Part shown: piece by piece, positions 34,176 to 44,985 of the stretch
Layout: each line of letters opens with the position of its first letter
Numbering within the stretch: the first letter of the stretch is position 1
Assembly: GCA_916700875.1 (NCBI GenBank)
Contig: CAKAKS010000202.1
Location: forward strand, 42,501-106,500
Reading direction: 5' to 3'
Length of the DNA: 64,000 nucleotides
DNA from: Sebastes aleutianus
Taxonomy: Eukaryota; Chordata; Actinopteri; Perciformes; Sebastidae
Position numbers and translations under genes: made by a program
The notes under the pieces: generated by a model
What the model was told of the DNA's origin: nothing
The model's input: only the letters and a program-made list of their open reading frames with translations
Database searches by the model: none

Positions 34176-34972
34176 ACCCCCCAAAAAACACAATTTTTAT
34201 GATTTATTACTCGTAAATGTAGGACTTTAATCTCAGAGAATTTATGAGGTTTTTTTCTTGCAAATTCATGACTTAAGAATATAAGGAAATATTCAAATTG
34301 TTTTCTTGTATATTTGTGAGTTTTTTCTCAGAAATTCACAACTTTGATCTCAGAGAATATCCACGTTTTTTTTTCTCATAAATTCTGAGTATTTTCTTGG
34401 AATATTACCCCCTCCCCCCGGCTCCATAATTATTATTTTTTTTAACCTACAATGGCCCTAATACACATTCATAATCATATTGTCTAATTGAAAACAACAA
34501 TTGAGAGATCAATCGATAAGTAAAGTAATCATTAGGTGCAACACTAGTCATGTTAGCCTTTATAACAACAAATACAACAAATACACACTCCTCAATACAC
34601 CATCACCTGCATCTGGTCAACAATTTCATGTGTTTGTTTGTTGAGTAAGTATCCTAATTCATTTTAAATTAATCCTGGCTCACAGTGGATCTCATAAGTA
34701 AACAAATACGTAGAACATGATCATGCTCACAGGCGACCGCATAAACATTTTAGTTATCAGCCACCTACACAGCGACTGTGCAGCTGCTTACCAGTGTGTT
34801 ATCCTGCTGTGTGCTGATCTGTGGCAGGTAGGGACCAGTGGAGAGCTGAGCCTGGCAGCGAGGCGCTATGGTGCTGTGCTCTCTGTGGTAGGCCAATTTA
34901 ACCAGCAGGCAGCCATACTGAACACACTCAATCTGACTTGAGCCCACCCACATACACAAATACAGTGTACAG

Positions 34973-35021
<49 letters not shown>

Positions 35022-36280
35022 AAGAGGTGTTGCAAGTGCATGGATGATGAGAATGTGAGTAGAGTTACAAATATAAGTGATGCAAGCACACAAAGACCAC
35101 ACACAATCGATCACACACCACCCATCTTTGTGCCCCCCCCCTATGTAAAGGCCTAACAACCGTGCTACTACCTTCATCGCTGCCAGTTCTTTGGTGTTGG
35201 CTTGGTGTGTCTGGACCTTAAAACAAGAGTTTAACCCAGGACACAACAGTCTGGCTTCAACCTGGAGGTGAAAGACAACATGGAAAATTCTTTATTCAAC
35301 CCAAAGTTTTTAATTCAGGATCGGGGTTATCATTATCATCTGCAGGTGAGTGTGCTGTGCTTGCTTAACCTGGGGTTAACCACAGCTTGCTAGCTTAGTG
35401 TTAGCTGCATATAACTGTATTTCAATCAGGAGAGACTCGTATGAATTGAATGGTGATTTATTACAAAGTGCACAAATTTATGAATAGTAACAGTCTTTGG
35501 CGATTTAGACCCAATGTGACATAGTAAGGGGGAAGTGATGCCGTAGTTGGATTAGGATTATTCCCCCCGGGTCTAGACACTGGTGATGGTGGTAGTGAAA
35601 AGATTGATGCAGATCCGATGAATGAAGTGGAGCAGGATTGCTCTGATGTGATGAATCTGGAGGTGATGGGGTGGTGGAGGGTCGCATCAGTTTGTGCTGA
35701 ATACTGACACTGAAAGCAGCATAGAGGAGAACCAGATGCCAAGCAGGTGGAATATAGAGCGATATTGGGGTTTTAGCTGACGTGCGTCGCCTCACTGTTT
35801 TGACCGATGCTCGTTCATGTCTATGTAGAGCGAGCACTAGCGCGAGCAACAGGACGCTGACTTTCGTTGACTTAACGGCCACAGGTGTCGCTGTTAACAA
35901 GCAATTTCTGATTTTTACATAGAGTCCCTTTAAAAGGAGAGTTGGCTATTTTGCATTACAAAAAGGTAAAAGGAGATGATAAGTGTGGCTGTCTGCTGTA
36001 GTGTTAAAGGATGAGCAACATTATAATGAAATCTAAATTAACTTGATGTATCTCACTTTTATGTCGGGGCCTCTTCCAGACCCCTCACATCATGGCCAGC
36101 GTGGAGAAGCCGAAAGACAACCGAGGATATGCAAATTACTGCACGGGCTTGAGGATCTAAATTTAGCCTTGTGCCATCATTTGGGTCTGTGCTCTAGTAA
36201 CCAGTGCAAGAAGACTCTATTAAACATCCTGGTACCGTGCATTCCTGTTTTCTGTCCTGTTTGGTTACAACTTTTAAATT
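34176..36280. other. No gene recognised; CA tract
   Basis: 34,200-34,420 is T/A-rich low complexity with recurring aattcatgac/ctcagagaat phrases. A (CA)n tract lies at 34,974-35,018. Repeat-like sequence (35,760-35,940) has no partner here. Minus-strand frames of 93-131 codons at 35,460-35,900 lack motifs. Confidence 0.4.
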
Positions 36281-36574
36281 TCTAATAGATTTTGAGTCCA
36301 ACTACAAGCAACAATGTCACTTGAAGCCTTCAGGCTAAAGGTGTCATGGGAGATCTCTGCCGCTATTGAAGCAGAAACCCGACAACAGCCAGAATGCCAG
36401 CTGTGGACCCGGCCCAGGTACGCAAACCTGACTTACAGCCAGCAGATTGAAATATGCAGTGTTCACGGGGAGTCTTCTGCCAAAACCTTGGCAGCATTCT
36501 GAGAGGAACTCCTTAGATGGGGCGCTATGAAAAGAGGGTTGGATCTGGAACCTGAGATACTGACGCCTCATCGA
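36281..36574 (+). pseudogene. YqaJ-type nuclease fragment, left part
   Basis: The frame from about 36,290 reads AAIEAETRQQPECQLWTRPR, YANLTYSQQIEICSVHGESS and, after a stop, MKRGLDLEPEIL. This matches the start of the YqaJ/lambda-exonuclease-like fold as seen in fish transposon-associated proteins: an E..TR.Q..C..W...R entry, an LT.S helix, and the G...EPE motif with the catalytic glutamate. The family C MITE begins at 36,575, directly after this motif. The rest of the fold resumes beyond the MITE at 37,446. The inferred function is DNA end resection or recombination, lost here. Confidence 0.55.
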
Positions 36575-37430
36575 CACTGGGAACGTCAGGAGCGCGTGGC
36601 GGCTGCGTTTCAGCTGCGTTTCAGCTGCGTTTCTGCTGCTGTAGCTGCTGCTGTCAGCCCTTTCTTTCTACATAGAGTTTGCCTTTCATACTGGCCATTT
36701 CATTTCATTATAAATGTCATTTATATTTATTTTAGACAGGGAAAGGTAAAGAAACATGTGGTAATTTGTAAATAATAGTAATAATCCACAATTAAAACAC
36801 CGTACTATATTCATTCATGGAGCTCTCCAAGTAACTGCATGTTCCACAGCACTGTCCGGCACATATTTCAGAATAAATGCCTTGTGTTAACAAATTAAGG
36901 AATTCTGTCCACAGAAAAAACACTTGAGGGCATTTATTTTTAAATGAAAGCAGGAAGTGTTGATTTAAACCCCGTACTTTATTCATTCATGGAGCTCTCC
37001 AAGTCACTGCATGTTCCACATCACTGTCCTGCACATATTTCAGAATAAAAGCCTTGTGTTAACAAATGAAGGAATTCTGTCAATAGAAAAATGGGCTTTT
37101 ATTTTTTAATGAAAGCAGGAAGTGTTGATTTAAAAATAAGTCTTTACTTTTTTTCATCTCCGTCACATATTCTACAGATAGACATCGAAACTGTAGTAAT
37201 GTTGCTGATATGATGTCAATATACAGTCAATAGATCACTTTTACTGTCTGTTGTTGCTGCGAACTGCGCACGGCACGCGTCAAAAAATAGGCGAGACCTT
37301 GAACCTGTAGAAGAGACGCAGCTGAGACGCGTGTGAGACGGCAGTGTGGCTGCTCTAACCTGTTAACACGGACGCCAGAACAAAAAACAACAGATAACGC
37401 AGCCGCCACGCGCTCCTGATGTTCCCAGTG
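36575..37430 (+). mobile_element. Family C MITE, complete copy with internal duplication
   Basis: An 856-bp element with terminal inverted repeats of about 33 bp: CACTGGGAACGTCAGGAGCG on the left, its complement with one mismatch on the right (ending 37,430). The interior contains a tandem duplication of about 170 bp (36,789-36,966 and 36,967-37,130). The flanks gcctcatc and gatgaggc are complementary, so the inverted repeats may extend further; no clean target duplication is visible. Non-coding; the superfamily is uncertain, with hAT a possibility. Confidence 0.75.
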
Positions 37431-37445
37431 GATGAGGCTTGAGAC

Positions 37446-37562
37446 AATATTCAGATTTTTGTCGCACAATATTGGATCATCATGATCCACCCTGATGCAC
37501 TTCACCTCGGAACCAGCCCTGATGCTAAAGTCTTCAACCCCAAGAGAAACACAGCCATTTGG
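37446..37562 (+). pseudogene. YqaJ-type nuclease fragment, right part
   Basis: The frame reads WIIMIHPDALHLGTSPDAKV then FNPKRN. HPDA..LG.SPD is the second core motif of YqaJ nucleases, containing the metal-binding aspartate, and belongs just after the G...EPE motif that ends at 36,556. The expected E-x-K motif is not seen before the frame decays. Confidence 0.55.
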
Positions 37563-39738
37563 GCTGGCAAATGGCTGATTTTCGTCAGATGGTGGTGGTG
37601 ACCCAAACCGGAGCTAGTTATCAATGCACATAGTGAAATAGTTTGGTGAGCATTCCTATAGAAGCCCCTATGTTAAATTGTGTTTTGACCTGTCATCAGG
37701 CTGTGCTGTCATAAATCTACTGAGCCATACAGGTGCCATTATTCTCTAACCTTGACCTAACACGCCAGATGGTTTGTTAAACAGAACCATCTGAGAAGCC
37801 ATCATTGGAAACTGTTTGAAAAAAATACTTGGCAGGTAGTTCGATGAACCATCTGTCTATCATCGTCTATCATGGGTTAACTTCAACTGATCGGCAGTCC
37901 ACCAGCGGAGCCAGTTGGTAAATCAAAATGCAAAAAACATCTTTTTCATTGAAAAAAAGCTTCCTTTGCTCTTCCACGCTGATTGGTCCACCGTGTGGGT
38001 GGTTCACTATGACTGCTTTGGATCAAAAACAAACTTTAAACCTCAACTTTTATCTATTCAACAGCTTGTTTTCACACCAGTTAGAGTTATTCATACAAAC
38101 TGCTGCTGCCAACTTGATGACTCTGTTGCCAAATTTAGCAGATTTCAGACATTCTGAAAACGAAGTTTTGACAAACAAGCACAAGGAGTATTGTTAATGT
38201 GTTGAATCCGTGAGCATTTGGTGACAAATTGGAACAGTTTATATGTAAATGTGCACTACTGTGCTTGACAAATCTATAGCAGTGTCATCACGGTGCGTGT
38301 CCTATGCACAGCATATCTCCATACATCTATTCTTAGCAGAGAGACAGAGATAGTATTATATGCAAATTAGCATATAATGTCAACTGGCACCTTCTCGCAA
38401 GTTTTTAAGCAGCCAGAAGCAAGTCTCTATTGGAGGAGATTTGGCAGGTACCTGGGCAGCGAGTTGTGCGGAGCAGACACGGTGGCGGGTGTTTCAGATT
38501 ACAAAGCCAAAAGAAAAAAGCTGTTTCTTTGTTCGTGACAGCAACAGTTTCCTTGGGTGGGAAGTGATGAATCCATTCCATACCATTTGACGGCAATGTC
38601 GGAGGAAGGCCAACGGAGCTGGCTCGGTTTTAAAAGCCTCCGTAATTACTGCAAACACACACACAGATGAGGCCTACAACGAAGCGCCAGCAGCACCGAG
38701 CCAGTATGTTGGCGAAGCTGGCTGGATGACACCGCCTCATAACGTCTGATAAATGTACTGGCAGGATGGATGAACAAGAGACGTACCTGCCTCATCGATT
38801 TCTGCTCTGAATTCACACTGAATTTGGTTAATTGAACGGAAAAGCTTCGAGTCATGACTCATGAGGCTCGTCTACAAATTCAATAAGAGCAACACGGGAC
38901 AATTTATTACTTGCTACTGTATACTTATAATTTCATACAATTATTTACGCAGTACAAATTGAATAAAAAAACATCAGATACAACACAAAATCCCACATAC
39001 ACACTTTAAGTGCAGTGATCAGAGATATTAAATTGGTCCATACACAACGTCTCACTTGTTTGCTGTCTTCCACCCCCCCGTCCCCCGTCCATCTGTCCTG
39101 TCCTGCTGCGTGACAGTTATCACCAGTTTACCGCTCTTTGATGTTTGTCAGCTCCTACTGTTACTGTATGTTCGCTGATTATGGCTTTTATGGCTTTACG
39201 CTGGGCTTTTGAAAGGCGGCCCACTAAGCTGAACAAAAGGCTCACAGCTTTCGGTAATAAAAAACACATCAATATGATAGATGAGAGAATAGCTGTTGAT
39301 GATGAAGATGATTTGGATGAACAAAAATATTGACAAATCTCAGAAAAAAAAAAACGGCTTGGAACTCAACATTTGAATTTAGGAATTTAGGAGAATGGGG
39401 ATCGTTAATAAAAACTTTAAACTGTGTGTTTTCAGTGTTTTTTACCTTGCAGAACACAGAACAGGAAGTAAGCTATGGTGGCTGCCAAGGGCCAATAAGG
39501 CTCAGAAACATATAGAATAACACAAGGCCGCCATCTGCTGGCAAACACATAACTCACACACCCTTACATCAGCAATGACAATATCGGCTAGTTGAAAAAC
39601 ACAACAGATATCGGGCCTTTGGTCGGGTTTCTGTTAAATAAGAAGACTGCAAGAACCTTTCTTCCTCCTGTATAATGGACTTCTGCAGACAATGAGACCT
39701 CATAGAGGATCATTATGCCATGCCCCCCAGGGTCAAAA
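37563..39738. other. No gene recognised
   Basis: Unique-looking non-coding sequence. A 62-codon frame at 39,145-39,333 (with RRPTKLNKRLTAFGNKKHIN and an acidic end) has no recognised relative. Nothing else can be supported. Confidence 0.4.
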
Positions 39739-39742
39739 CACA

Positions 39743-39802
<60 letters not shown>

Positions 39803-39855
39803 CACGCACACGCACACGCACACGCACACGCACACACACACACACACACACACAG
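39739..39855. repeat. (CACG)n-(CACACG)n-(CA)n compound microsatellite
   Basis: About 62 bases of ACGC tetramers grade into ACGCAC hexamers and then pure CA. The alternating purine-pyrimidine pattern is rich in CpG. All reading frames here are repeat artefacts. Confidence 0.95.
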
Positions 39856-40012
39856 ATGAGAATGAAGAATAATGGACTGGTTATTCTTCCTCTTCCTTTG
39901 TGTTCTGTTTTTTTTAGGACACACTCTTCTCCCCCAACTCCCAGATGACTTCCAGCTGGTGGAGGTTAATGGAGTCTAAATGACACATACTGTATGTAGC
40001 AACAGAGACATG

Positions 40013-40043
<31 letters not shown>

Positions 40044-40194
40044 TGTGTCCTCCATATGGTCTGCATGCTCTACTTGTGACACTACTATTGAGAAAGTAAG
40101 CGGGGTAAAAAGGAAAGAAGACGGACGGATGGATGGAGAAGCTGAAAGGGTGTAAGACTGGATGTATGGTGGAGGGGGGGGGTTTGTCTTGTTA
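39856..40194. other. No gene recognised; CA tract
   Basis: (CA)n at 40,016-40,042; otherwise featureless. Confidence 0.5.
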
Positions 40195-41175
40195 ATCGTA
40201 TGTCTGTCTACGCTGATGACTTAGTCGTCCCGCCTCCTTATAGTGCTGGCTTACAGCAACTGCTCAGAGTCTGCTCAAGTTATGGTGTGTGCAGTATGAC
40301 ACTAAATTTAACTCTAAAAAGAGTGTTGTCATGATTGCTAAAACCAAGGAGGATCAGAAGTGAGGCCGGGGTGATTCGTCAACATGGTCGACATAACCGA
40401 TTACGCAAATACGTTGATTTACGTAACGTCCGTCGACGCATCTGATGACGTAATGATAATGGCTGCGCCCTGTCCAAGCATCGATTTTGATTCCCCCAGA
40501 GAGCAAGAAGCGTAAAAAAAACTCGCCAACGTTCATCAAAAGTGTGGGAATACTTCAAACAGAGACCCAACAATGTGGTGCTCTGTAAGTTGTGCAAAAT
40601 GGAGATGGCGTACCACAGCAGTACAAGTGCAATGCACGAGCACCTGAAAAGAAGGCATCCCGGAGCGCTGAGTGAAGAAGAGAGCAGTAAAACACCACTG
40701 GAAGTACTGTTTACTTTTTCCCCACCGGCCATGATCTATTAAGATTGTCAAAGCGCGGGTGTGTTTCTGTTAGCAGTAGTCATTTAAAGTTGGTTTTTAA
40801 AATGTTTCTTCATCGCCACCATGTTAAAAGTATTTTATGGACAATGTTATGGTAGTATAACGTAACGTTACACCTTGCGTCATCTAACGTCCGCCCTAAT
40901 CAGAAGCAAGATTTTCCTTCATTCTTTATGGCAGGCCAAGTGCTAAATGCGGTGAACAAAGTCAGATATTCGGGTCACATCATCAGGAATGATCTAGCTG
41001 ATGACGATGATGATGTGCAGCGCCGGTGTTGCAAACTGTACGCACAAGCCAATACGCTGGCATGCAAATTTCACATGTGTACAGATGATGTTAAAACAGC
41101 CCTCTTTAGAGCCTTATACTGTACTCCACTCTATACAGCCCACTTGTGGTGCAGTTACAGCAAAGCAAAAAAATA
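40195..41175 (+). pseudogene. LINE reverse transcriptase fragment, split by a hAT element
   Basis: The left part (40,195-40,360) reads NRMSVYADDLVVPPPYS, with the catalytic YADD at 40,209-40,220, then KKSVVMIAKTKEDQK after a one-base frameshift near 40,290. The right part (40,899-41,175) continues in frame with QDFPSFFMAGQ, VRYSGHIIRNDL, then YAQANTLACKFHMC and YCTPLYTAHLWCSYSK. These are the palm and post-RT blocks of a fish LINE usually annotated as jockey-type. The hAT element at 40,361-40,898 sits between them with an 8-bp duplication. The endonuclease and N-terminal RT are missing. Confidence 0.75.
40361..40898 (+). mobile_element. Internally deleted hAT element carrying a BED zinc finger
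   Basis: Flanked by the 8-bp direct repeat ATCAGAAG (40,353-40,360 and 40,899-40,906), the target size of hAT transposons. A plus-strand frame from about 40,515 reads SSKVWEYFKQRPNNVVLCKL and CKMEMAYHSSTSAMHEHLKR, then RHPGA. This is a BED finger with the C-x2-C...H-x4-H ligands present, like ZBED1-type domesticated hAT proteins. The frame stops at 40,742 without a transposase core or dimerisation domain. Ends begin TGAGGCCGGGG and TAGGGCGGACG, only weakly inverted. Confidence 0.75.
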
Positions 41176-41348
41176 AAAAAAAGCTTCAGGTGGTGTTCAT
41201 TTAATGATGCATTCAGAATCTGCAAGTGCAAGTGCAAGTCATATATTTGTAACTAGTAATGTTCCCACCTTCCATGCTGTGTTGAGGAATTTTATGTACG
41301 GATTTATGAGTTGAATAATTGATTCAAAAAAATGTCATCATAATGGCC
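41176..41348. other. No gene recognised
   Basis: Short spacer of unique sequence with tandem aagtgc hexamers at about 41,223-41,236. Confidence 0.4.
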
Positions 41349-42000
41349 TTAAAGCTTCAGTAGGCAGTATGTTTTTGGCATCATTGGGTAAAAATTCCAT
41401 AATAACCTTTCAGCATATTGTAATTCAAGTGTTCTGAGAGAAAACTAGACTTCTGCTCCTCCTCATGGCTCTGTTTCCAGGCTTTAGAAAATCTAGCCTG
41501 TGACGGGAGACTTTGACCAATCACAGGTCATTTCATTGAGAGAGCGTTCCTATTGGCTGTGCTCCGGTCATGTGACCGGAACTTGGCGTTCCTTCAACAG
41601 ATTTCACAATGGCGGCCGCGTCACAAACGTTCTCATTTTACAGCTAAACTGTGCACGACAAGATGATTCTGAAAACATTTGAGGAGAGAAATAGGCATTA
41701 ACGTAACATAATATTGATTCATATTTGATCAGCGCTGCCTAGTTTGACTGTTTGGTCGAAGTTCACGAGTGATTGACAGCCGGCTCTCATAGACAGCAGA
41801 CCTCAGATCAGCTCTTACTGCTTGTTTTCCTCCGGTATGTGAAATCCTGCAGATGCCGTTAGGAGCACCTGAGGACACAGAGGAACATGATTTTTTTCAG
41901 GTTACCTGTTTCTTGTACTACTGTCACGATATAGCGACCGTTTTATAAAAATAACTTTTTTTAATCCTATTTGCTCCAATCTGGCCTACTTCAGCTTTAA
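41349..42000 (-). mobile_element. Family B MITE, complete copy
   Basis: 652 bp bounded by TTAA at 41,349-41,352 and 41,997-42,000, with inverted ends TTAAAGCTTCAGTAGGC and TTAAAGCTGAAGTAGGC. It aligns in reverse with 21,916-22,583. A CG-rich stretch with a gcggccgc site lies at about 41,612. Non-coding. This is the best-preserved copy and defines the family ends. Confidence 0.8.
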
Positions 42001-42282
42001 CTGAGCCCACACAAAGTGACACAAGGTACTCCAAACAAATGCCTATTTATGTTTTAATCACTGTGAACTGCAATGATGATTATATCACTGTGTTGTTGCC
42101 CTTGTATTGTATTTTGGGTCTGAAATAAAGTTAATAATAATGATAATAATAAGGACAGGTGTTCACAACCTTCACATTGAGTTCACAGCAGATTTTTGTT
42201 TTTTTAGTACAAGGATAAACTAGAAAAGCATTTTCACTACGCAATGTCTCCTGTGGTTGCCTGAGGGCATACATAGAACACA

Positions 42283-42316
<34 letters not shown>

Positions 42317-42956
42317 GAGGTACTTCAAAACTGATAACATGAAGCAATGCCCTCCACCCTAAACACTATCAGCATCAAGAATAAACATCAATAAAAATAA
42401 AAGCGCATTGGCCATTTTTTTTTTTTTAGTATGCTCATCAACTAGTATGCAATTATAAATAAAACAGGTGAAGATTAAAAACACTCAAATATTTATATGA
42501 CTTAATGGGGGTATAATGGTGCATGTATTCATCTCAAACTATTTGGTACAGGGCAAAGTTCAGGATACGACATTCTTCGTTACAGTAGCAAATTGTTTTG
42601 GTTGTGTATGCCTCATCTGACGTCAACGACCACCTCCTGCAAACACTACAATAAATGGACAAGATGTTGAGATTGTTGAATTTTACAAATTTACATTTTA
42701 TAAATCTTTTATTGAGTCAGTTTACACTTTTGCTTTTATTTGCTGGTATGCATCCCTCAACCTGAAACAGAAAAACTCATTAACAAGGGTGATAAAAATC
42801 AGCAGCAAAATCATCGGCATTCAGCAGAAATGTCTGTCTGAACTGTACAACAGTTAGAAATGGAAACACTGGGCAAGTTATTTTACTACAGATATTCCTC
42901 TTTTAGCATGTGCTGAACTGTCTTCCGCCTTCATGTTTGTAAATCTTACTTACCTG
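42001..42956. other. No gene recognised; CA and AATAAT tracts
   Basis: An AATAAAG plus AATAATG-rich stretch at 42,124-42,151 resembles a LINE 3' tail but no coding part precedes it. (CA)n at 42,284-42,313. Confidence 0.4.
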
Positions 42957-43030
42957 ATTAGGGATCGACCGATTATCGGCACCGATATTCAGCATTTTTA
43001 CGATTATCAGTATTGTTATTTTTTTTAACC
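42957..43030 (+). repeat. End of a hAT-like repeat
   Basis: The phrase tagggatcgaccgattatcg followed by gcaccgatattcagcat is a familiar one in fish hAT-derived repeats. Only this end is recognisable; the other end and target duplication were not found. Confidence 0.35.
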
Positions 43031-44241
43031 CATAAAGTCTGGCTCAACGTCCCGCCCACAGCACTATCTGATTGGTTACATGTCACCAGCAACCGACAAT
43101 CGACACTGAGGGTTAGCATGCCTCTATTTCGGTAAGCGAACGGAGCTGTGTTCTCTCAGTAAAACGGAAGATATTGTCAGAGCTACAATAAACATCCTAA
43201 TCCTCTATGCTGAAGTTGCAAAAACACCACAATCTTACGATCTATTAAAATGATGACAAGCGTGCCTAGTTTCCCAGTTACACCGCTGAAAATGTCTGAA
43301 TAATGCACGTTGTTGCAGCGATATTCAGTTAACTATAACGAGATAATAGTGTTTATTTATGTAGCGTTAGTTATATCTCTGAGTTGTGTTGGTGGCAGCG
43401 CAACTGAAAGTTATTTTAGCTGCTGATTTGCGAACGTAACATTACTCGCCCGTATCAGTTGGTGTTTTTATATGAACGTTTACATGAACAACGTGATCTA
43501 ACGTTGAGCGTCGTAGAGCTTGAATAGGATAGCAAACGTCAACAAGTTCATTTGTCGATCCATAATTTAGCCAGCTGACTAGCAAATCAATTAATCGGCT
43601 CTTACGTTATTTCTTTTTTTTAATTCTCTTTTTTTCTAACTCATCCATGGTCAGTGATAATGAAGCATATACTTCCCATAGTAATTATTGATTGATTGTA
43701 CCGTTTCAGTCCACACGTTGAATCAAATCAGCTCCAAGAATGAGAGGAACATGTGAAGCAGTGTGAATGGGGACTCGACTATTCCACAAGGTAAGGAGCA
43801 ACGGCACAGCCATGACCGCCACACTCGTACATCCAAACAACCCTGCGCTCAACCTTGGTCATCTTTATCACCTTCACTCTTCTAATCCTCTAATCTTCTC
43901 TCTCTTCATGTATCACTGGTGAAGAGACTGATTCTTTTTAACAACCCTGGCATAATAATAACAGCTTTGTTGGCGATATGGCCTCTGTACCTGTTTGTCT
44001 GATTCAAGGCTCAGTTGTTTCCTTGCAGCTGAGCGGTTTTATCAGCCGGAAAGAAAGATGTTCATTCAGCTGGGGGGCTACCAACCTTTAGATGCTCTTG
44101 CAAATGAAATGCTGAACACACTGAACAAACCATACATCAAGATGAAGCAGTACGTTGTTTGGATGTCATGTAACAGAAGACAATGAATGAATGGAACACA
44201 GTGCTTTGAGAATTTGAGGGATTATTGCAGCAATGTTTGAT
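43031..44241. other. No gene recognised
   Basis: A 63-codon plus frame at 43,995-44,186 contains ERFYQPERKMFIQLGG and LANEMLNTLNKPYIKMKQ, plausible as a protein fragment but without a recognised family. Otherwise non-coding. Confidence 0.3.
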
Positions 44242-44985
44242 TAAAGGAATACTTCACCCCCAAAATGATAATTTGTATATCAAAAGAATCCAAAAATGGA
44301 GAAAAGTCTTGATGAATTGAAGTAAATGGGGTGGCCTTGTTTAAAAGCAAACTATATCAAAACATCCGTTTACAAACTCTCACACAACTCGTGCAGTATA
44401 ATCCAAGTCTCATTTATCCAGTCGTATGCTCACTACTTCCCAAATACATGCATCTTCACTAAAAGCTGACTATTGAAAGCACTTCCACATAAACATAACT
44501 CACGTGGTTCTTGACACTTACAGAAGCTATTTGTGTGTTTGTTCTTCTACTTACATTAATGTGGGTGACTTGCATCAGATCCAGGACGGGCAGGATCCTC
44601 TGGTACATGTCCAACACGTTCCCACTCATTCGTCAAATACCAACGCTTGGTCAGTGGCCCTACGCTTCAAACTGGGACGCACTAGGTGCCCCTCTAGCGT
44701 CAGATTTGGACGTGTCAGGGACGACATTTCAATATACATACTCGTTACAAGCGTAGTCTTTTTAAAATAAAGTTCCGTCTTCACAGGGGGTTAGGTTTAG
44801 GCAACAAAACTGCTTAAGGGCTTAGGAAAAGATCGTGGTTGACGTTAACTTGACTGACTAACAACCCACGTGACTAATGAGGGACTAGCGACTCACCTGA
44901 CTAACGATACTAACGAGTCATGTTAATAGTGACTCACCTGACTAACGGTACTAACAAGTCACGTGACTAGCAAATGGTGAATTGC
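44242..44985 (+). repeat. Cluster of dispersed repeat fragments
   Basis: Three adjoining pieces: 44,242-44,450 (aggaatacttcacccccaaa start), 44,600-44,740 (gccctacgcttcaaactggg, tctagcgtc; inverted relative at 55,368-55,470) and 44,785-44,985 (ttaggtttaggcaac followed by several gactcacctgactaacg-like units). All look like worn transposon or satellite pieces; no coding evidence. Confidence 0.45.

Noticed and set aside
35505..35900. 131-codon minus-strand protein
   Set aside because: Low-complexity His/Ser/Pro-rich composition with no domain pattern; probably chance.
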